Source: Spirochaetaceae bacterium
Lineage (GTDB): Bacteria; Spirochaetota; Spirochaetia; B11-G9
NCBI GenBank assembly: GCA_030643345.1
Contig: DAOWMA010000098.1
Location: 1 to 7,339 of the forward strand
Direction: 5' to 3'
DNA: 7,339 nt
Part shown: piece by piece, positions 1-5,942 of the stretch
Position numbering within the stretch: position 1 is the stretch's first letter
Layout of the letters: each line of letters opens with the position of its first letter
Made by a program: the position numbers and the translations under genes
The notes under the pieces: model-generated
What the model saw: the letters and a program-made list of their open reading frames with translations, nothing else
Told to the model about the DNA's origin: nothing
Databases searched by the model: none

Positions 1-736
1 CCTTGTTTTCTTCGGTCATGAAGAGATTCATTGAGTCCATTATCAGATTCATATTGAGTCCGTATTTTTCCATAATATCCTTTTGTGAGTTGATGTTCGG
101 ATTGGGTATTAATCCCCTGCATCCGATGCATACACCACCGTTGGAGATGCATATAGCGTTACATCCCGCTCTTACAACCGGTCCAAGACAGGTCTTCCCT
201 AATTCATAAACACAGGTATTTTCATTCATCTTGCATTCAACACAAACAGGGTAAGTAGGCAGTCCGGGAGCTTTCCCCAGTACCAGATTTTTTACCACCT
301 TAACAAATTCCCCTACATCTACCGGGCAGCCTGGAATAAAGGCATCCACCTTGATTGCGGCCGATACAGGCAGGGCTTTTTTATTTGTTTCATACAATGT
401 AGGGTTTTCAGGGTAAACGATTTTCTGAACATCCTCTCTTGTCTGATTGTTTCTTAGACTGTTAATTCCACCAATATGGGCACAGGCGCCCATTGCAATT
501 ACAACACTGGCAGTTTCCTGTATCTTCTTAAGTCTCTTTAGGTCTTTGTCTCTGGAGAAACTTCCTTCAATTACAGCAATATCGTAAGTGCTTGATTTTT
601 CGCTCATTGCTTCTCTGAACTCTACAATATCAATAATATCCAGAAGTTCCAAAAGTTCGGTTTCCAGGTTTAAAATGGATAATTGACATCCCTCGCAGGA
701 TGTAAAATCAAAGAAAGCTACCTTTGGTTTATTCAT
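1..736 (-). CDS. hydD: [NiFe]-hydrogenase small (delta) subunit, 3' end cut by window edge
   Basis: This is the electron-relay small subunit of a soluble sulfhydrogenase / group 3b [NiFe]-hydrogenase; it links the NiFe site of the missing large subunit to the flavin subunit. I see 245 codons from ATG at 736 open to the left edge, without a stop; family members are only slightly longer, so little is missing. The N-terminus has the family motif FTSCEGCQL (C14, C17), followed by GACAHIGG (C85) and PGCPVD (C137), the four expected ligands of the proximal [4Fe-4S] cluster. Eight more cysteines follow (C165, C168, C175, C183, then C192, C196, C203, C206), enough for two further [4Fe-4S] clusters. 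There is no signal peptide, which fits a cytoplasmic enzyme. The start is preceded by GAGGAGG with 7-base spacing and overlaps the hydBG stop by one base (TAATG). The cluster-to-cysteine assignment is inferred from the family. Confidence 0.93.
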   Translation of the reverse strand, partial: MNKPKVAFFDFTSCEGCQLSILNLETELLELLDIIDIVEFREAMSEKSSTYDIAVIEGSFSRDKDLKRLKKIQETASVVIAMGACAHIGGINSLRNNQTREDVQKIVYPENPTLYETNKKALPVSAAIKVDAFIPGCPVDVGEFVKVVKNLVLGKAPGLPTYPVCVECKMNENTCVYELGKTCLGPVVRAGCNAICISNGGVCIGCRGLIPNPNINSQKDIMEKYGLNMNLIMDSMNLFMTEENK

Positions 737-2616
737 TACAGTGCCTCCTCTTTATCTTCTATATCTGAGAATCGAAATACAGGACCTTCCTGGCAGACAT
801 ATATATCATCAATCTGGCAGTGACCACATTTGCCTACACCGCACTTCATCCTTCTCTCCAAGGATACAAACATGTTATTAGTAGTAAGCCTTTGTTTCTT
901 TAAAGTTTGAATTACATATTTATACATAACAGGAGGACCGCAGATAATGGCAATCGTATTATCGGGATTAAAATCAACCATTGGAATAAGTTCTGTAATC
1001 ACACCGCAGTGCTGGAGCCATTTATCCTCGGAGATATCGACAGTTTCAAGAATTTCCACATTATTCTTCATCTCTGCAATATATTCCAGTTCATCCTTAA
1101 ACATCCGGGCAGAAGGTGTTTTGCATCCATACAGGATTGAAAGTTTTTCGTACTTCTCCGGATGTTTAAGTGTTAAATTAATCAAAGATCTTAGAGGTAC
1201 ATAGCCTATGCCTCCGGCAATATACAGTATATGTTTTCCCTCCATCTCTTCCTGTATTTTTTCATCAAAACCATGTCCAAAGGGACCGCGAATAAACAGA
1301 TTTTCACCAGTTTTAAAGGTTTTAAGTTTATTAGTTACATCTCCAACAGCTCTTATAACCATCTCGAAGCGATTACCGTAACTGGGAGGTGATGAAATAG
1401 AAATTGCCGCCTCTCCAATTCCAAGTATTGAGAGTTGAACAAACTGACCTGGATCATGACCCAGGCTTCGTCCATTATCAAACTCTACTTCAAAAAATTT
1501 CTCGTTTTCGGTGAACTGCTCTATTCTGGTTATTGTAACTTTTTCCGGTAGATACAGATTATTATTTTTTACCTCAAGCTTTAATGTTTTACTGGTTTTT
1601 ATTAGTTCTTCTACAATGGTAACAGGTGAGATGTCTGCAAGACATGCTCTCACGCATCGACCACAGCCAACGCAGACTGACTGTCCGTGTTTTTTCATAA
1701 GGAAATTAAACTTTCTATTGATCCTGTGTTTTACTCTGTTTTCAACTTCTTCCCTGAAGTTTTCACCACCGGCAACTTCAGCAAAACTCCGGAGCATGCA
1801 GGCGTCCCATCGACGAAGTCTGTCTCCTACCTTCATGCTTAATGCAAGTTCATCAATTACATCAAAACAATAACAGGTGGGGCATACCATTATGCAGGAA
1901 CCGCAGCTTAAGCACCTTTCTGCTTCTGTTTCCCAAATTTTATGATTGGAATTCTCTTCAAATATTTCAGGAAGATTATCAAGGTCCTCCCATGGACCGC
2001 CCGCTTTGGCGAAGGTTTCCTTTTTTTCGATATTGAATTTTGCCAGAGCCGCATAATCAAAAAGACTGGAGTCAAAATAGTTTTCCGCGAAATCCTTGCC
2101 TTTGTCAGTCACTATTGTCATGGAATAATCGTTACCAATATCATGGAGCATTATATCGAATCCGGATTCAGGGTTTTGTGAATTAACACGATAGCAGAAA
2201 GCATCTTTATCACAGACAGACTTACAATCTATTCCGATAATTACAGAGTTTTCCCTCTTTGATAGATAGTTCGGATCTCCATGACTTTCGGAGAATGCTT
2301 CATCAAGAATTTTTATACCTGTAATATCACATGGTCTTACACCAAAAAGTACTATTTTCCCGGGATTTGTTTTTGCAGTAACCTTTCCATCGAAGGTGTA
2401 CTCCAGTATAACTTCCTCCTGAGGAAAAAAGAATTTTTTGGGAGAGAGTACCGTAGGAGTATAATCCTGTTCGATCTTTCTGACATCTGTTACATAGTCA
2501 AAAAGAACTTTTCCATCCTTTTTTGTTAATGCAGCAATTTTGTATTTCTCCAGAGCTCTTCCCAGTCCATCGAAGACACCGTCCTTTGTTGACTGCTTGT
2601 TTAATACTGTGGTCAT
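736..2616 (-). CDS. hydBG: Fused hydrogenase beta-gamma subunit: Fe-S protein plus FAD/NAD(P)-binding reductase
   Basis: This 626-residue protein joins two subunits that are separate in Pyrococcus sulfhydrogenases. Residues 1-340 are HydB-like (related to anaerobic sulfite reductase subunit A): FGVRPCD at 91-97, a Cys group at 131-141, and two CxxCxxCxxxC ferredoxin motifs (C235, C238, C241, C245 and C315, C318, C321, C325) that should bind two [4Fe-4S] clusters. Residues 355-626 are HydG-like (ferredoxin-NADP reductase/PyrK fold): flavin-site region GEAAISISSP at 401-410, nucleotide-binding GGIGYVPLRSL at 468-478, CGPP at 559-562, and a C-terminal [2Fe-2S] motif C592-x4-C597-x2-C600 with C608. 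Its inferred role is electron exchange between HydD and NAD(P)H. The ATG lies 9 bases after GGAGG and overlaps the hypB stop (ATGA). The frame is continuous across the junction. Preference for NAD or NADP cannot be read by eye. Confidence 0.93.
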   Translation of the reverse strand: MTTVLNKQSTKDGVFDGLGRALEKYKIAALTKKDGKVLFDYVTDVRKIEQDYTPTVLSPKKFFFPQEEVILEYTFDGKVTAKTNPGKIVLFGVRPCDITGIKILDEAFSESHGDPNYLSKRENSVIIGIDCKSVCDKDAFCYRVNSQNPESGFDIMLHDIGNDYSMTIVTDKGKDFAENYFDSSLFDYAALAKFNIEKKETFAKAGGPWEDLDNLPEIFEENSNHKIWETEAERCLSCGSCIMVCPTCYCFDVIDELALSMKVGDRLRRWDACMLRSFAEVAGGENFREEVENRVKHRINRKFNFLMKKHGQSVCVGCGRCVRACLADISPVTIVEELIKTSKTLKLEVKNNNLYLPEKVTITRIEQFTENEKFFEVEFDNGRSLGHDPGQFVQLSILGIGEAAISISSPPSYGNRFEMVIRAVGDVTNKLKTFKTGENLFIRGPFGHGFDEKIQEEMEGKHILYIAGGIGYVPLRSLINLTLKHPEKYEKLSILYGCKTPSARMFKDELEYIAEMKNNVEILETVDISEDKWLQHCGVITELIPMVDFNPDNTIAIICGPPVMYKYVIQTLKKQRLTTNNMFVSLERRMKCGVGKCGHCQIDDIYVCQEGPVFRFSDIEDKEEAL

Positions 2617-3275
2617 TTTTTGATACCTCCATCAATGGCTTTTCTCCCAACCCACTCGAACCACTCGGAAAGCCCTTCATTCTTAGTGCAGGATGTTTCA
2701 ATGACAGGCAGGTTTTTATTTATTTTTTCCAGATCCTTGTAGAAGGATTCTTTATTGAAGTTTGTATATGGCTCCAGATCCATTTTATTAAGGATCAGAA
2801 GCTCTGATTCCCGGAAGAGAAGGGGATACTTTGCTGGTTTATCATCTCCTTCGACAGTACTCAGCATGGCAACTTTTGCATTTTCTCCAATATCGAATTC
2901 TGACGGACAGACAAGATTACCGACATTTTCAATAAAAATTATATCAAGATAATCCAGATCAAACTGCATGAGAGCTTTCTTAATACTCATGGAATTTAGA
3001 TGACATGCACCATCAGTGTTTATAACAACAAGGGGTATCCTGTACTTTTCAAGTCTTTCAGCATCTCTGGCAGTTGTAATATCCCCTTCAATAACTGCAA
3101 TGGAATATTTATCTTTAAAATGTTCCACTGTCTTTTCCAGCAGGGTTGTCTTCCCTGAGCCCGGAGAACTTATAAGATTAAGAAGCAGAATTTGCTTCTT
3201 ATTCAGTAGTTCCTTAATTTCTCCGGCTCTGTCACTGTTCTCTTCCAGAACTGCTTTCATAATTGCAATTTCCAT
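2613..3275 (-). CDS. hypB: Hydrogenase nickel incorporation GTPase HypB
   Basis: HypB is the SIMIBI-class GTPase that works with HypA to insert nickel into the hydrogenase large subunit. Numbered from the second of two adjacent ATGs (220 residues), it shows the P-loop SSPGSGKTT at 36-44, VIEGDITTARDAERL near 62-76, the G-domain metal site with C91-H92 (GACHLNS) and C123 (NLVCPSEFD), and the guanine-specificity motif NKMD at 163-166. It lacks the N-terminal CxxCGC nickel site found in E. coli HypB and any histidine-rich stretch, so it is the short form. Start choice: GGAGG lies 1 base before the ATG at 3278 but 4 bases before the ATG at 3275, and MEIAIMKAVLEEN resembles the usual family start, so I prefer 3275. 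The gene then overlaps the hypA stop as TGATG, and its own stop overlaps the hydBG start by four bases. Confidence 0.95.
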   Translation of the reverse strand: MEIAIMKAVLEENSDRAGEIKELLNKKQILLLNLISSPGSGKTTLLEKTVEHFKDKYSIAVIEGDITTARDAERLEKYRIPLVVINTDGACHLNSMSIKKALMQFDLDYLDIIFIENVGNLVCPSEFDIGENAKVAMLSTVEGDDKPAKYPLLFRESELLILNKMDLEPYTNFNKESFYKDLEKINKNLPVIETSCTKNEGLSEWFEWVGRKAIDGGIKK

Positions 3276-3619
3276 CATACCTCCCCTTCAATACTTTCTA
3301 TTAACAGGTCTTTACCCGATATAGTTTCGAGTTCGGCTGAACCACATGAGATGCAGAGATAAGTGTTGTCTTTTACAGTAAATTCCAGCCCGCAGGATAG
3401 ACATTTCATTTTTATATCCACTCTATCAATATCCAGAAATGCACCAGAGGCTATTGTATTTTTGGAAACAGAATCAAATGCAAATTTCATCAGATCAGGA
3501 GCCAGATGTCTCTGGCGTCCCACTTTTAGACTTACCTTTGATATTTTTGATAAATTATTACTTTCTGCAGTTTCAAGGATTATTTTAAAAATGTTTGATA
3601 CTACAGTTAATTCATGCAT
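3275..3619 (-). CDS. hypA: Hydrogenase nickel insertion protein HypA
   Basis: HypA is a small zinc-containing nickel metallochaperone that binds HypB and delivers Ni(II) to the hydrogenase large-subunit precursor. The open frame reaches back to an ATG at 3625, but the start at 3619 gives the family's Met-His-Glu N-terminus (MHELTVVSN), where His2 and the amino terminus bind nickel; an extra Met-Leu in front would break that site. From this start the protein is 114 residues, the usual length. The structural zinc site is intact, with C73-x2-C76 and C89-x2-C92. The ATG overlaps the hypE stop by one base (TGATG), and an AGGA motif lies a short distance upstream inside hypE. The stop lies within the hypB start region, so hypE, hypA and hypB are probably translationally coupled. 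Confidence 0.95.
   Translation of the reverse strand: MHELTVVSNIFKIILETAESNNLSKISKVSLKVGRQRHLAPDLMKFAFDSVSKNTIASGAFLDIDRVDIKMKCLSCGLEFTVKDNTYLCISCGSAELETISGKDLLIESIEGEV
3280..3288 (-). promoter_or_regulatory. Ribosome binding site of hypB
   Basis: AAGGGGAGG, inside the last codons of hypA, is followed by TATGATG. The first ATG (3278) is only one base from the site and the second (3275) four bases away, so the second is the better start for hypB. Confidence 0.65.
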
Positions 3620-4623
3620 CAGCATATCCTCGGCAGCTGCATACCTGCCGGTATATCTATTATTCGACTTCCGCCAATTTCAGTTTCAAGAACAACTCTG
3701 CACGGGTGTTTATCGACTATGGTTCCAATTACCTGACTTTCTTTACCAAATGGGTGGGATTTCATGGTACTAAGAATATCTTCCCAGCCTTCCCCTGCGA
3801 CAATTATAACCTTTCCTTCATTTGCCAGGTGCAGGGGATCGAAACCAAGGAACTCACAAAGGCCGCGGGTGTTTTCTGCCAGAGGTATCGAATTCTCAAT
3901 TAATATCACTCCGAACCCAATTTTTTCAGCCAGTTCGTTGAGAACTGCTGCAAGGCCTCCTCTGGTGGCGTCTCTCATAAAATGGATACTGTCATTTACA
4001 GCCAGGCAGTTTTCGATCAGGTTATTAAGGGGTGCACAGTCAGTTTTGATATCATTTGTAAATGAGTTTCTAATTGAAAGAACTGCAAGACCATGATCAC
4101 CGATATTTCCGTTTATTAGAATTTTATCTCCAGGTTTTACATTTATACCCAAACCTATAGATCTGTGTTTTTGTTTTAAGAAACCCACACCTGAAGTATT
4201 TATAAACATCCTGTCGCATGCACCCCTCTCTACGACCTTCGTGTCTCCGGTTACAATGATTACACCTGCTGCCTTAGCTGTTTTAGCCATAGATTCTACG
4301 ATTTGTTCCAGTTCGCTTATTTTAAGGCCCTCTTCCAGAATAAATGCACAGCTGATATACCGGGGGACTGCTCCGGATACAGCCAGATCATTTACTGTGC
4401 CGCAGACTGCCAGTTTCCCTATATCCCCTCCCGGGAAATGGATGGGATTAACTACATAGGAATCTGTTGTAAAAGCGACAATATTCGTTGCAGCATCAAC
4501 CACAGCAGAATCAGCCATCCCGGAAGGTCCGGAATTCCCAAAGTAATCAGTAAACATTTTAATAAGGTCCATAGTGAGCTTTCCACCGCTTCCGTGATCA
4601 AGGGTTACAATATTAGAACTCAT
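3619..4623 (-). CDS. hypE: Hydrogenase maturation protein HypE (carbamoyl dehydratase)
   Basis: HypE accepts a carbamoyl group from HypF on its C-terminal cysteine and, using ATP, dehydrates it to a thiocyanate that supplies the CN ligands of the NiFe active-site iron. The 334-residue protein belongs to the PurM/AIRS-like ATP-binding family. Visible signatures are the N-terminal LDHGSGGKL (8-16), FTTDSYVV (51-58) followed by a Gly-rich FPGGDIGKLAV segment, VTGDTKVVERG (124-134), RDATRGGLAAVLNE (217-230) and, most telling, the terminal LPRIC with C334 as the last residue, the modified cysteine. Length is normal. The ATG overlaps the hypD stop (ATGA) with a G-rich ribosome site (AAGGGGGG) about 5 bases upstream, and the stop overlaps the hypA start. 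Confidence 0.97.
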   Translation of the reverse strand: MSSNIVTLDHGSGGKLTMDLIKMFTDYFGNSGPSGMADSAVVDAATNIVAFTTDSYVVNPIHFPGGDIGKLAVCGTVNDLAVSGAVPRYISCAFILEEGLKISELEQIVESMAKTAKAAGVIIVTGDTKVVERGACDRMFINTSGVGFLKQKHRSIGLGINVKPGDKILINGNIGDHGLAVLSIRNSFTNDIKTDCAPLNNLIENCLAVNDSIHFMRDATRGGLAAVLNELAEKIGFGVILIENSIPLAENTRGLCEFLGFDPLHLANEGKVIIVAGEGWEDILSTMKSHPFGKESQVIGTIVDKHPCRVVLETEIGGSRIIDIPAGMQLPRIC

Positions 4624-5711
4624 ACAGCCCCCCTTGCATATTTATACCAGGCTGCACAGGATCCTTCACTTGAAACCATGCATGCGCCAACGGGATCGAC
4701 AGGTGTGCAGGCTTTACTGAAAAGGGGGCAATCTTCAGGTGTTTTTAACCCTTTTAGGATTTCTCCGCAGATACATCCTTTGTCTTTATCTGAGTGGGTT
4801 CCTGGAAGAGATTCAAAAAGCTGTCCTGCATCAAAGGCTTTAAATTCATCTGTTAATGATAAACCGCTGTCCGGAATGATACCAATTCCCCTCCACCAAT
4901 CATCACGGGTTTTAAATACACGGTACATCATCTTTTGTGCCTTAATATTCCCTTCCGGTTTAACTGCGCGGCAATACTGATTCTCAAGTTCAGGCTGGCC
5001 TTTTTCGATCTGATGAACAAGCATATAGATAGATTGAAGTATATCGAGAGGTTCAAATCCTGATACAACACAACCCAGGGCGTAGTTTTTTACAATTGGT
5101 TCGTAAATTTGCGTACCTGTTATTACACTTACATGTCCGGGACAAATGTAGCCGTCAATGTTAACTCCTTCATCAATCAGTGCTGCCATTACAGGGGGCA
5201 TAATCTTATGAGCGCTTAGAATATAAAAATTATCCAGACCAATCTCTGTTGCCTGAAGTATAGCTGCAGCACTTAATGGAGCAGTTGTTTCAAAACCAAT
5301 ACCGGGGAACACAATTTTTTTGTCTCTGTTGTCTTGTGCGATTTTTATAGCATCCAGAACTGAATATACAATTCGAATATCTCTGCCTGCTGATTTTTCT
5401 TCATGCAGGGAGGTTTCTGTACCTGGAACTCTAATTAAATCTCCCAGAGTTGTCAGGATTACGTCATCAATTTTGCTGCAGGCCACTGTATCATCAATAA
5501 AATATCTGGAGGTAACACAAACAGGACAACCGGGACCGGAAAGAAGTTTAATATTTTCAGGCAGGAGTGAAGGGATACCGAACTTGTGTATGGACATGGT
5601 ATGGCCGCCGCATACTTCCATTAATGTAATGTCTTTAGTTGAGATATCCCTGATAGCTTCAACTGCTTCATCAATGAGTTTTTTGTTTCTGAATTCATCA
5701 ATAAATTTAAT
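4620..5711 (-). CDS. hypD: Hydrogenase maturation protein HypD, apparently starting at an ATT codon
   Basis: HypD is the [4Fe-4S] scaffold that, with HypC, builds the Fe(CN)2CO unit and receives cyanide from HypE. Motifs: MEVCGGHT (C34 of the proposed protein), GPGCPVC (C62, C65), FETTAP, SGFEPLDI and a C-terminal Cys-rich region with CICGEILKG, CPLF, KACTP, GACMV and EGSC (C313, C315, C328, C335, C344, C352). The first ATG in frame (5621) starts right at MEVCGGHT and would remove a conserved N-terminal helix, giving 333 residues. Upstream, the frame stays open back to the hypC stop and encodes IKFIDEFRNKKLID..., which matches the usual HypD start M-K-[YF]-x-D-E-[FY]-R. No ATG, GTG or TTG occurs there. 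ATT at 5711 lies 7 bases after AAAGGAG and gives 363 residues, the family length. The gene identity is certain; the ATT start is an inference. Confidence 0.95.
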   Translation of the reverse strand: MKFIDEFRNKKLIDEAVEAIRDISTKDITLMEVCGGHTMSIHKFGIPSLLPENIKLLSGPGCPVCVTSRYFIDDTVACSKIDDVILTTLGDLIRVPGTETSLHEEKSAGRDIRIVYSVLDAIKIAQDNRDKKIVFPGIGFETTAPLSAAAILQATEIGLDNFYILSAHKIMPPVMAALIDEGVNIDGYICPGHVSVITGTQIYEPIVKNYALGCVVSGFEPLDILQSIYMLVHQIEKGQPELENQYCRAVKPEGNIKAQKMMYRVFKTRDDWWRGIGIIPDSGLSLTDEFKAFDAGQLFESLPGTHSDKDKGCICGEILKGLKTPEDCPLFSKACTPVDPVGACMVSSEGSCAAWYKYARGAV

Positions 5712-5725
5712 AGTTCAGCTCCTTT
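5709..5725 (-). promoter_or_regulatory. Ribosome binding site and putative ATT start of hypD
   Basis: On the minus strand AAAGGAG (5725-5719) lies inside the last codons of hypC and is followed by 7 bases, including the hypC stop TGA, and then ATT (5711-5709). The spacing is near ideal for a bacterial start. The ATG at 5621 has no comparable purine-rich site in front of it. This decides the start of hypD in favour of ATT, unless the base is a sequencing error for ATG. Confidence 0.7.
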
Positions 5726-5942
5726 CAGCCTTTTTCTTAATTTCCTGCATAAGATTCAGAGTATCATTAGCTTCTGCCTCATCAATTTTGGCAATTCCAT
5801 ATCCTGAATGTATAAGGATAAAATCACCCACATCAACATCTTCAACAAGCCTAATGCTTGCGTTATACATGGTTCCCCCTACACTGACCTCTGCCATATC
5901 GCCATCTATTGACAGTACTTCTGCCGGTATGCTCAGACACAT
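5715..5942 (-). CDS. hypC: Hydrogenase assembly chaperone HypC
   Basis: HypC is a small OB-fold chaperone that holds the iron centre together with HypD and then carries it to the large-subunit precursor. The 75-residue protein starts MCLSIPAEV; Cys2, exposed after removal of Met1, is the essential conserved residue. The central segment VDVGDFILIHSGYGIAKIDEAEA is the typical HypC/HupF signature, and length is normal. The start is preceded by AAGGA at a spacing of 8 and overlaps the end of hypF by 10 bases (the hypF stop TGA is at 5935-5933). Its stop is followed at once, in the same reading frame, by the hypD coding region, which fits coupled synthesis of the two partners. Confidence 0.96.
   Translation of the reverse strand: MCLSIPAEVLSIDGDMAEVSVGGTMYNASIRLVEDVDVGDFILIHSGYGIAKIDEAEANDTLNLMQEIKKKAERS

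Noticed and set aside
3..209. Plus-strand frame of 68 codons at the left edge
   Set aside because: It is antisense to the cysteine-rich part of hydD, which is clearly coding on the minus strand.
1511..1873. Plus-strand frame of 120 codons inside hydBG
   Set aside because: Shadow of the ferredoxin-like region and linker of HydBG; no independent evidence of coding.
2498..2701. Minus-strand frame of 67 codons across the hypB/hydBG junction
   Set aside because: It is an alternative frame over two well-supported genes and resembles no known protein.
4303..4980. Open frame of 225 codons on the plus strand
   Set aside because: It is antisense to hypE and hypD, with no domain or ribosome site that I recognise.
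5621..5698. 25-codon minus-strand ORF (ATG at 5698) ending in TAATG at the internal hypD Met, which could couple translation to that Met
   Set aside because: No Shine-Dalgarno site precedes it, and the overlapping frame encodes the conserved HypD N-terminus, so the TAATG overlap is probably chance.
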